Shown: positions 8,424 through 16,900 of the stretch, piece by piece
Position numbering within the stretch: the stretch's first letter is position 1
Layout: each line of letters begins with the position of its first letter
From: Paenibacillus durus
GTDB taxonomy: Bacteria; Bacillota; Bacilli; Paenibacillales; Paenibacillaceae
Direction of reading: 5' to 3'
Length of the DNA stretch: 64,000 nucleotides
Assembly: GCF_000756615.1 (NCBI RefSeq)
Contig: NZ_CP009288.1
Span: 3,286,001 to 3,350,000 of the forward strand
The notes under the pieces: model-generated
Told to the model about the DNA's origin: nothing
The model's input: only the letters and a program-made list of their open reading frames with translations
Databases searched by the model: none
Made by a program: the position numbers and the translations under genes

Positions 8424-9326
8424 TTACCTGCTTAAATGTTCTATATTCTTAACCGCCAGCCGTTCGTGCTCGGGTTCCACATGAATTAATACTTGGGCAT
8501 GATCAAATTTTATTTTGATAGCCTGCTCAATCTCATCACATAGGTGATGCGCGGTTTCTATCTCCATTATAGATGGTACCACAAGATGAAAGTCTACATA
8601 TTCCTCTGGACCTGATCGCCGTGTGCGAAAATCATGAACTTCAATGTATTTTTCTTTATATGAATAGATGACACGCAGAATTTCGTTTTCTTCTTCTTCG
8701 GTCAGACTGGCATCGAGCAAAGGAGGGAATGATTCCTTCAGCAGCTTATATGCTTCTCTCATAATATATAGAGCCAGAATAATTCCGATAATAGGGTCCA
8801 GAATGGTCCAGCCTGTTACGGTAACCAATAATAAACTGAATGCAACCCCCAAGGATGTAAACACATCAGTAAGCAGATGTAAGGCATTGGATTTCATAGC
8901 GACAGAATGATTCTCTATAGCTGCCTTCTTTACCCTTCTTGAAACCATATAATTAATCCCCGCCCCCGCAACCATTACGATGATGCCCAACAAAGGAAGT
9001 TCAATAGCTGTAGGGTTTAATATTTTATGAACACACTCATAAATAATCCATATCCCTGCTGCAAAAATAAGCAAGGTTTCAATGGTTCCCGAAATATTCT
9101 CCATTTTTCCATGTCCATAAGGGTGGGTTTTATCTGCGGAGCGGCTAGAAAAACGAACCGAAAAAAAAGCAATCAAAGAAGCAGCCAAATCCAAGGATGA
9201 GTGGATAGCTTCAGAAACGACTGCTATAGAGCCCGTCATAATACCAACAATGAGCTTTATTAAGACGATAAAAGTGTTGCTAAGTACAGATAAAAAAGCA
9301 GATTTTGAACCATTCAAACCTAACAC
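8424..9326 (-). CDS. Cation diffusion facilitator family transporter
   Basis: 300 aa, GTG start. Six hydrophobic segments in the first about 200 residues. The metal-site helices are visible: SEAIHSSLDLAASLIAFFSV (about 39-58), DKTHPYGHGKMENIS (about 65-79), and HLLTDVFTSLGVA near 150. The cytosolic C-terminal domain (about 210-290) has HDFRTRRSG and HVEPEH. These proteins export Zn, Co, Mn, Fe or Cd by proton antiport; the metal cannot be deduced. It is a lone gene, flanked by a His-rich protein gene on the other strand. Confidence 0.92.
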   Translation of the reverse strand: MLGLNGSKSAFLSVLSNTFIVLIKLIVGIMTGSIAVVSEAIHSSLDLAASLIAFFSVRFSSRSADKTHPYGHGKMENISGTIETLLIFAAGIWIIYECVHKILNPTAIELPLLGIIVMVAGAGINYMVSRRVKKAAIENHSVAMKSNALHLLTDVFTSLGVAFSLLLVTVTGWTILDPIIGIILALYIMREAYKLLKESFPPLLDASLTEEEENEILRVIYSYKEKYIEVHDFRTRRSGPEEYVDFHLVVPSIMEIETAHHLCDEIEQAIKIKFDHAQVLIHVEPEHERLAVKNIEHLSR

Positions 9327-9542
9327 AACCTTTTTTAGTATTTAGTGGATTGCACAACTTAGCTTGACCAATCCGTCTTTAATAAATATTACCAAACGAA
9401 TACGCAGTGGGTCTAGAGATCCCATTGTGTCGACTATCCGAAAATTATTGTTTCGTTTGTTATGGGCGTTAGCCGTTTCATGGCGCATGATTCTCCATAG
9501 ACTAGTTCCATACTATTACTTCGTTTGACGAAAGGAGCCGCA

Positions 9543-9929
9543 ATGAAAATCCCGGTTACTGGATTCGTAATAGATTCCGGAGATCAAGATGCTCATCATT
9601 CACACAAGCTTTATATAACCTCTTGGAATGGCAACCCTGTCCATGTCCATGCTTTTTCCGGTGTAACATCCGTTGATGACGGACATTCTCATGAGTATGC
9701 TAGCTGGACTGCTCCTGCACCCACTGGTGTCCCTCATGTACACGTCTACTACACCGTTACATCTTTGAACCAAGGTCATACCCACCTCATTCAAGGAACA
9801 ACCGGTCCAGCCATTGAACTTCCGGGAGGCGGACACTATCATCGGTTTGAGGGCTATACGTCAATTAACGGAAGGAATCCTCATTCCCATGCCTATAGCG
9901 GGCGAACGGGCAACGAAGCAGGCAGGTAA
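9543..9929 (+). CDS. YmaF family His-rich protein
   Basis: 128 aa. The ATG at 9543 has RBS AAAGGAG; an in-frame TTG at 9525 lacks one. Repeated histidine motifs cover the whole chain (HHSHK, HVHAF, GHSHEY, HVHVY, GHTHLI, HYHRFEG, PHSHAYSG) at spacings of about 18-24 residues, so it reads as five or six copies of a short beta/His unit. This matches the YmaF family of Bacilli. There is no signal peptide. Metal binding is likely from composition but not shown. It is next to a cation efflux gene on the opposite strand. Confidence 0.78.
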   Translation: MKIPVTGFVIDSGDQDAHHSHKLYITSWNGNPVHVHAFSGVTSVDDGHSHEYASWTAPAPTGVPHVHVYYTVTSLNQGHTHLIQGTTGPAIELPGGGHYHRFEGYTSINGRNPHSHAYSGRTGNEAGR

Positions 9930-10079
9930 AAAAAGGCTCACAGTAAAGGACGTACTCTGATACTCTTTCAGTACGTCTTTTATATCTTTTGATAACACGG
10001 GATTTTATATGTATCAACCGCATTTATGAATAATTCATCCTGTCCATAAGCACTCTAAAATTAAAAAAAGGTGAAACGA

Positions 10080-10910
10080 ATGAGAACAGGATTGCGAATT
10101 GCTGCCGCATCACTTGCGCTTTTGCTATGTTTAACCAATACCGCTCTAGGACATCCAGCCGTAATAAAGAACCGCCAGTACTACGAACAACGGGGTGACA
10201 TGATCTGGGAGGTACATACAAACCAAAAAGTGATTGCATTGACCTTTGATGACGGCCCGGACCCTTCGGAGACGGAGCAAATCCTGGACGTGCTGCACCA
10301 GTATGATGCCAAATGCACCTTTTTTGCCATCGGAAAGCGTCTTGCCTCCTATCCGGACGTAGCTAGGCGGGTTATTGCCGAGGGGCATGAGCTAGCAAAC
10401 CATACTTACAATCATGTTTACTTTAAAAAGCCAATTTCCCAGAAGCAGGTCCAGCGGGAACTGGAATTAACGGAAAATGAGATTATCAAAATCACGGGCA
10501 GGCACAGCAAGCTGTTCCGTCCGCCGGGAGGGATGTACAATGAGACCTTGATAAACTTCTCCAACAGAAAGGGCCTAAAGCCGATTTTATGGTCCTGGCA
10601 TCAGGATACGAAAGACTGGAACTGCCCGGGAGTGTACAACATTGCTAATAAGGTAATACGCAATGCGCATAATGGCGACATCGTGCTTTTCCATGACCAT
10701 GTCCACGGACAATCACAAACCAGACAAGCTCTCAAGATTATTTTACCTGAGCTGAAGAAGCAGGGCTATCGTTTTGTTACGGTATCGGAATTGATTAGCT
10801 TATCTGAGAGTTCGATTTCAACCCATGGGAATCCGCCAGCGTGCTACTGGCGGAAGTCATGCTGGCGGATGTGGGGTATAGCAACTAGAACATGCAGGCT
10901 TTCAAAATAA
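10080..10910 (+). CDS. Polysaccharide deacetylase (NodB domain)
   Basis: 276 aa from the ATG at 10080, preceded by AAAGGTGA. Signal peptide at about 1-26 (LRIAAASLALLLCLTNTALG). The NodB domain covers about 45-225, with motif 1 TFDDGPDP, motif 2 HELANHTYNH (metal His pair), RPPGG, and LFHDHVHG near the end. It belongs to carbohydrate esterase family 4, which removes acetyl groups from peptidoglycan or chitin-type glycans outside the membrane. The last about 35 residues after SLSES are not family-like and run over the opposite-strand YjcZ gene, so the 3' end may have been altered. Confidence 0.9.
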   Translation: MRTGLRIAAASLALLLCLTNTALGHPAVIKNRQYYEQRGDMIWEVHTNQKVIALTFDDGPDPSETEQILDVLHQYDAKCTFFAIGKRLASYPDVARRVIAEGHELANHTYNHVYFKKPISQKQVQRELELTENEIIKITGRHSKLFRPPGGMYNETLINFSNRKGLKPILWSWHQDTKDWNCPGVYNIANKVIRNAHNGDIVLFHDHVHGQSQTRQALKIILPELKKQGYRFVTVSELISLSESSISTHGNPPACYWRKSCWRMWGIATRTCRLSK

Positions 10911-10995
10911 TAACCAACAAGATAAAGAGGACCAAGATAGCATTTGCCGACGTAAAGCCGCCGTAACCTTTGACTTTATGATCATATTCGCTCAT
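10885..10995 (-). CDS. YjcZ family sporulation microprotein
   Basis: 36 aa on the minus strand with RBS AAAGGAGGG nine bases before the ATG. A short polar head leads into GYGGFTSANAILVLFILLVII, the family signature: a glycine-rich patch followed by one membrane helix. Such proteins are found in spores of Bacillus and Paenibacillus. It overlaps the tail of the deacetylase gene by 26 nt, end to end. Confidence 0.85.
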   Translation of the reverse strand: MSEYDHKVKGYGGFTSANAILVLFILLVIILKACMF

Positions 10996-11064
10996 GGATG
11001 AATCCCTCCTTTGCAGTTTAATACAACTTTAGGATATGCAAGCTTTTTATGAATTCTTGGGTAT

Positions 11065-12231
11065 TCAGGAATCGAAGTACTGCCCGGCCTTCAGAATTTT
11101 TTCTAAACGGTCCAGATCGATGGTCGTCTCGATACCCTTTGGATGCCAATGCTGGATGCAGCCCGAATAATGGAGCAGCACACACTGGGGCTCATATCCC
11201 ATTTCTTTCGCTTTATATCCTCCTGAGATGAGGTTCAGCACGCAAGCAATGCCAACGATTCCCACCTCTCCCTCCCGGATGCGCCGATGTCCGAATGCAG
11301 TGGAGGCATGCGGGATAACCACCACTTTACAGCCGTACCTTTTAGCCATAGCCGTGATGAGATTGACCTGACAATCCTTGGAACAGCTTCTGCAGAGATA
11401 GCCCTCTTTATCTTTTACCGCTTGGCAGGCTTCACTTGATTTATGCCGCATGCAGACGGGAAGGAACACTCTCTTTTCTTTGGCTGCCGAGAAACCGCCA
11501 TGAAACGCCCGGTTCATGATCTCCGCGCCCACCATATTCAAATGATATTCCACCCGTTCACGGCTGACAAAAATCCGGTTTTCTTTCCATTTCAGCCGCT
11601 GACCGTTGTTATTAAGATAAGCCGCCACCCTCGAAGTATAGCATCCCAACCGCTCCCTGCTTCTTCCTTCAAACCAGTAGCCCAGCCGTGCAGCTCTTAC
11701 CAGCATGTTTCCGCTTTTACTTGAAGGTTTCTTGTTCAAAAAATCCAACCAAACCGCCAATCGTTCACTCTCCTGCTCAAATTCTCCGCTTGCCCGCAGC
11801 CAGCCAATCATCCTCCTGAACAGGCTTAAATTAATCGCGTCTGTAAACCTTCTGCTTCTCGCCAAGACGGTCGTTCCGGCAATCCCCTTCAGCCTGTCTA
11901 CCGCGATTTTTGCACCTGCACTTCTATTTCTTATCCTGTAAAGGGATGATAGCAGCTTGCCCATATATATACTTCCTGCCGTTGCCCTTCGGCCGTACAC
12001 TCTCCACAGCACGCCAATCATAAGGAATTCCAGCGCATACACTGCACGATCGATCGGCTTCAGGTTATTTTCTGCAATGAAACGGTCAAAATCTTCAATA
12101 GTCTGTACTTCTTCACTCATTCTTTCCATGACCTCATCGGTAAAAGCGGCCACATCCGCGTAATATTTATCTGTTGTACCACGATCGCCTAATAAGGAGT
12201 AGGTTAACGTCTCTGTAGCTGTTTCACTCAC
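11065..12231 (-). CDS. DUF116 domain protein, cysteine-rich
   Basis: 388 aa from the GTG at 12231, where GGAGGTGATT sets the start. Residues about 1-200 are helical and unassigned. The C-terminal DUF116 region (about 240-375) has a cysteine set that looks like an iron-sulfur site: VCMRHKSSEAC, then YLCRSCSKDC, and later CVL and SGCIQHW. The protein is soluble. It is divergent from the nitrate transporter leader, so it may share nitrogen or anaerobic control, but no function is known for the family. Confidence 0.8.
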   Translation of the reverse strand: MSETATETLTYSLLGDRGTTDKYYADVAAFTDEVMERMSEEVQTIEDFDRFIAENNLKPIDRAVYALEFLMIGVLWRVYGRRATAGSIYMGKLLSSLYRIRNRSAGAKIAVDRLKGIAGTTVLARSRRFTDAINLSLFRRMIGWLRASGEFEQESERLAVWLDFLNKKPSSKSGNMLVRAARLGYWFEGRSRERLGCYTSRVAAYLNNNGQRLKWKENRIFVSRERVEYHLNMVGAEIMNRAFHGGFSAAKEKRVFLPVCMRHKSSEACQAVKDKEGYLCRSCSKDCQVNLITAMAKRYGCKVVVIPHASTAFGHRRIREGEVGIVGIACVLNLISGGYKAKEMGYEPQCVLLHYSGCIQHWHPKGIETTIDLDRLEKILKAGQYFDS

Positions 12232-12328
12232 CCGAATCACCTCCAGCTTATAGCATGTCAGTTTACATACCGTATTGATTTCAAAAACACAGTAAAATAA
12301 CATGGAAATTAATTATTTAAAATTTTTA

Positions 12329-12345
12329 TGTTATTATTATTGACA
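12329..12345 (+). promoter_or_regulatory. GlnR/TnrA-type site overlapping the -35
   Basis: Exact match to TGTNAN7TNACA (TGTTA, 7 nt, TGACA). It overlaps the -35 hexamer of the promoter at 12340-12368. A site over the -35 would normally repress; activation sites are usually further upstream. Confidence 0.7.
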
Positions 12346-12368
12346 TTGCTTCAAAAGCAAATTATATT
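12340..12368 (+). promoter_or_regulatory. SigA-type promoter of nitrate unit
   Basis: TTGACA (12340-12345), a 17-bp spacer and TATATT (12363-12368). The start would be near 12375, giving a leader of about 320 nt before the transporter ATG. Confidence 0.75.
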
Positions 12369-12424
12369 GGCATTATAAGATTTTAGGCGGCACAATAATG
12401 TGTCAATCAGGTGAAGAACAGTTG

Positions 12425-12575
12425 ATCCGCACAATGCTGTGGCCGGATGGATTGTCGCACTGCTATTCTTACAATTAATAAGTCAGTCACAATGATGTGG
12501 CTGCATTGGCAACGGGGCCGATTAACGAAATCCGCAATTTTGCGGGTTCTGTCAGTCGGCCCTTTTTTGCCATGC
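12425..12575 (+). ncRNA. ANTAR-type antitermination leader with terminator
   Basis: Two hairpins carry nearly identical hexaloops: CAC[AATGCT]GTG at 12430-12441, in a stem ATCCG/CGGAT with a small bulge, and CAC[AATGAT]GTG in a perfect 7-bp stem at 12484-12503. Both loops have A at position 1 and G at position 4, the signature recognised by ANTAR-domain antiterminators (NasR, EutV type). An intrinsic terminator follows: GGGCCGA (12515-12521) pairs with TCGGCCC (12556-12562), then six T. Its lower stem can extend into the 3' arm of the second hairpin (TGCA...TTGGCAA with TTGCCATGCA), making the two structures partly exclusive. No ANTAR gene is in the window. Confidence 0.75.
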
Positions 12576-12694
12576 ATGTACTCTTATAAGGAGGCGATGT
12601 TAGCGGCAGCAGCATGATAGTTCGAACAATCCCTGGCAACCGGCAAATCACTCTACAAGACAGCGGTTTACCCACTAAAAGGAGGAAGTTACAG

Positions 12695-13927
12695 ATGGAT
12701 GCAAAAGGTTTTCGCAAGGCCGGTCATTCCCCGAGTTTATTGTCAGCTTTTTTATATTTTGATGTCAGCTTTATGATTTGGGTACTGTGCGGAGCTTTAT
12801 CGCTCTACATAACCAAGGATTTCGGTCTAACGGATACCCAAAAAGCTACGATGGTTGCGATCCCGATTCTTGGCGGTTCGGTGTTCCGGATACCGATGGG
12901 AATATTGGCAGACCGTATTGGCTGTAAAAAAGCAGGTCTCATCGGAATGGGCCTTACCCTTATTCCTCTTCTTTGGGGTTGGCTCGGCGGAACCAGCCTG
13001 ATGCAGATTCAAATGATCGGATTCCTGCTCGGCTTCGCGGGCGCAAGCTTTGCCGTATCGCTTTCCTTGGCCAGCCGTTGGTATCCCCCGCAGTATCAGG
13101 GACTTGCAATGGGCATTGCCGGAGCGGGGAACAGCGGAACAGCGATTGCAACCTTTTTCGGGCCGCAGATCGCCCAGGCTTACGGGTGGCACAATGTTTT
13201 TGGTCTCGCCATGATCCCGCTCATTATTGTCATGATCGTGTTCGCAATTTTGGTTAAAGACGCCCCGAATGCCCCTGCACCTAAACCATTGAAGAATTAC
13301 CTCAGTGTGTTCAAGTATGCGGATACTTGGTGGTTCTCGATGTTCTATGCCATTACCTTTGGCGGTTTTGTCGGATTCGCCAGCTATGCGAGCATTTTCT
13401 TCTATGATGTGTACGGCGATAACGTGCATCCCGGCGGTCTAACCAAAATTCAGGTGGGTTACCTGGTAACCATTACTGTTATTGCCGGCAGCTTCTTCAG
13501 ACCTGTAGGGGGCTGGATCGCGGACAAAATTGGCGGCATGCGCCTCCTCGTTATTTTGTACAGTGTGATTTCCGTATGTGCTTTTGCGATCGCCACCATG
13601 CCCGATTCATTCCTTGTCATGCTTCTTTATACCAGCGTGATGATGGCCTGCCTTGGCATGGGGAACGGATCGGTATTCCAGATTATACCACAACGTTTCT
13701 CCAGTGAAATCGGAGTTATTACCGGAATCGTCGGCGCCGCCGGAGGTTTGGGAGGATATTTACTGCCTAAATACATCCTTGGCCCGCTGAAACAAACTAC
13801 AGGCTCTCAGGTCACAGGATTTCTCGTTGTAGGCTCCATCGTGTTATTGACCACTCTTATTTTCTATGCGGTAACTCGTTCCTGGAGAAAAACCTGGGCT
13901 AAGGCGGAATCCGGGGTCAATTTCTAA
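12695..13927 (+). CDS. NarK/NasA-type nitrate transporter (MFS)
   Basis: 410 aa. The ATG at 12695 has RBS AAAGGAGGAAG; an upstream in-frame ATG at 12614 does not. Twelve hydrophobic segments. Family landmarks include FRIPMGILADRIGCKKAG near residue 68, the glycine-rich GAGNSGTAIATFFGP near 147, and GIVGAAGGLGGYLLP near 355, which correspond to the nitrate signature segments of the NNP family. It is 30 bp upstream of the nitrate reductase fusion gene, so import and reduction are coupled in one operon under the long leader. Confidence 0.92.
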   Translation: MDAKGFRKAGHSPSLLSAFLYFDVSFMIWVLCGALSLYITKDFGLTDTQKATMVAIPILGGSVFRIPMGILADRIGCKKAGLIGMGLTLIPLLWGWLGGTSLMQIQMIGFLLGFAGASFAVSLSLASRWYPPQYQGLAMGIAGAGNSGTAIATFFGPQIAQAYGWHNVFGLAMIPLIIVMIVFAILVKDAPNAPAPKPLKNYLSVFKYADTWWFSMFYAITFGGFVGFASYASIFFYDVYGDNVHPGGLTKIQVGYLVTITVIAGSFFRPVGGWIADKIGGMRLLVILYSVISVCAFAIATMPDSFLVMLLYTSVMMACLGMGNGSVFQIIPQRFSSEIGVITGIVGAAGGLGGYLLPKYILGPLKQTTGSQVTGFLVVGSIVLLTTLIFYAVTRSWRKTWAKAESGVNF

Positions 13928-13963
13928 AGGATTTATAGACAACTTCGGTGGGGGTGAATGTAC

Positions 13964-16900
13964 ATGACAACGAAAAAAGTAAAAAGTGTCTGCCCTTACT
14001 GCGGCGTTGGCTGCGGAATCGTACTCGAAGTGTCCGGTAACCGCGTTGTCAAACTCACCGGAGATAAAGAGCATCCTACCAATTTCGGCAGACTGTGCAC
14101 CAAGGGCAGCACTGCGGCCTTAGCCATCACAGAATCGGGGCGTATGGAATACGCCTACACCCGCCAGATCCGAAAGGCACAGCCAGTTAAAGTTAGTATG
14201 AATGAAGCAATCAGCGATACGGCCAAGCGGCTCCGGGCCATTCTGGACGAACACGGTCCGGACGCCCTCTCCTTCTATGTCTCGGGTCAAATGTCACTGG
14301 AGGCTCAGTATCTGATTAACAAGTTGGCCAAGGGCTTCATAAGGACAAATAACATCGAATCCAATTCACGCCTATGTATGGCGAGCGCCGGCAGCGGCTA
14401 CAAGCTTTCGCTTGGAGCGGATGGGCCTCCGGGGTCTTATCAGGATATGGATACAACCGATTTGTTCTTCGTAATCGGAGCCAATATGGCCGATTGTCAT
14501 CCGATTCTGTTCCTCCGGCTGATGGATCGGGTTAAAGCGGGAGCGAAGCTGATTGTCGTTGACCCCCGCCGCACCGCTACTGCGGAGAAAGCGCATCTGT
14601 TCATGCAAATCAGGCCCGGAACGGACCTCGCCCTGCTCAACGGCCTGCTGCATCTGCTTGTAAAGAACGGCCATACGGACCCGGCCTTCATCGCCGAGTT
14701 CACCTCCGGCTTTGAGAACATGCCGGAATTCCTGGAAGATTATCCGCCGGACAAGGTGGCTGAAATTACAGGAATTCCCGAAGCGGATATCCGTAAAGCC
14801 GCCGAGTGGATCGGCGGGTCGCCTAATTGGATGAGCTGTTGGACCATGGGCCTCAACCAGAGCACGCATGGCACCTGGCATACGAACGCCATCTGCAACC
14901 TGCACCTCGCTACAGGAGCCATATGCCGCCCGGGAAGCGGTCCCTTCTCACTCACCGGCCAGCCTAACGCCATGGGCGGCCGGGAGATGGGTTACATGGG
15001 GCCCGGCTTGCCCGGTCAGCGTTCCGTCCTGGACGAAACCGATCGCAGGTTTATCGAGGAGATGTGGAAGATCCCTCAAGGCACTCTTCGTACTGAGGTG
15101 GGCACCGGCACCGTATCCATGTTCGAAAGCATGAAATCCGGCGATATCAAAGCCTGCTGGATTATCTGCACCAACCCGGTGGCCACCGTCCCGAACCGCA
15201 AGAACGTTATCGCGGGTCTGGAGGCTGCCGAGCTGGTCATTACGCAGGATGCGTTCCTCGATACCGAGACGAACCGGTTCGCGGATATCCTGCTCCCCGG
15301 CGCTTTATGGTCTGAAGCCGAAGGGGTCATGATCAATTCCGAGCGCAACCTGACCTTGATGCAGAAGGCGGTCGAGCCGCCCGGGGAAGCCCTTCCCGAC
15401 TGGCAGATTATCGCCCGGGTAGCCTGCGAAATGGGCTATTCCGAGGCTTTTTCCTACGGTTCCTCGGCTGAGGTCTACCAGGAAATCCAGCAGGCATGGA
15501 ATCCGAAGACCGGCTATGACATTCGCGGCGCAACGTATGAAATGCTGCATGAGACGCCTATTCAGTGGCCCTGTGCTCCGGACAGCGCGAGCGATCGGAA
15601 CCCGATCCGCTATTTGAACGAAGCCGGCAATACGCCTACGACAAATGAGCTTGATAGCGGCAGCACTCCGCGAATCATTTTCCCGACGGCAAGCGGAAAA
15701 GGAGTGTTCTGGGCGCGCCCGTATCTGCCACCGGCGGAAATGCCGGACAATGAATATCCGTTTGTGCTGAATTCGGGCCGTCTTCAGCATCAATGGCACA
15801 CCCTGACCAAGACGGGAAAGATCCCCACGCTGAATAAACTGAACCCGGGTCCCTTTATTGAGATTCACCCGGAAGATGCAGCGATGCTTGGAATTACAGA
15901 TCAGGATTCGGTAGAAATCCGTTCAAGACGGGGGCGGGCCATTCTTCCGGCGGTCATTAATGATCGGGTGCGCCCCGGAAACTGCTTTGCCCCCTTCCAC
16001 TGGAATGATATGTTTGGGGCGAATCTGGCGATAAACGACGTTACCAATGATTCGGTTGATCCTCTGTCCTTTCAGCCTGAATTGAAATTTTGTTCTGTCT
16101 CATTGGTCAAGGCTGAGGGGCGCCAATCATCGGAGACGACTCTTCCGGATATATCTGGAATTCAAACTCCGCTTCCAACCAACGCCACGGCCGTCAATCA
16201 GAAGGAGGAATTGTATTTGGCGCAACTGAATACGCTCGAGAGTCTGTTGGGCCTTCAATCCCCCAAAAACATCACACTGGATAATCATGAGCAAGCCTAT
16301 CTGTCAGGCTTCATTACAAGTCTGCGCACCGGGGATTCGCAAGCAGCGTCCGGCATTCCGGTTCTGCCCCCTTCCGCGCCGCTTGAATCGTCCAAACGTT
16401 ATTGGGTAGACGGCCTGCTGGCCGGGATGTTCTCCCGCAGCTCCGTTCCCGATGCGGGAACGATTTCCAAGCATGAGGCGGCAACGATTTCCGAGCATGA
16501 GGCGGCAACAGCGGCGGCGGGCAGACTTCCTGTTACCATACTTTGGGCCTCTCAGACCGGAAATGCGGAAGGTGCGGCAATCGGCTGCGCGAAGAAGTTA
16601 CAGGAATTGGGTTATGATATCAGACTTGTAAATATGAACCAATATTCCGTACCGGATCTGGCTAAGGAACGCTTTGTCCTGTTCATCGCCAGCACCTTCG
16701 GAGCCGGAGATCCTCCGGACAACGGAGAAAGCTTCTTTCATTCTCTGCAAGCGGATAATGCGCCCCTTTTGCCGAACCTAAGGTACGCCGTTCTCGCCTT
16801 CGGGGATTCGAATTACGATCAGTTTTGCGGATTCGGACGAAATCTGGATGCCCGTTTGGAGGAGCTTGGCGCGCAGCGGCTTATTGAATGTGCTCCTTGC

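Noticed and set aside
12597..12620. Possible leader peptide (ATGTTAGCGGCAGCAGCATGA)-like ORF before the transporter
   Set aside because: The AAGGAGG is only two nt from the ATG, too close for efficient initiation; not convincing as a real leader peptide.
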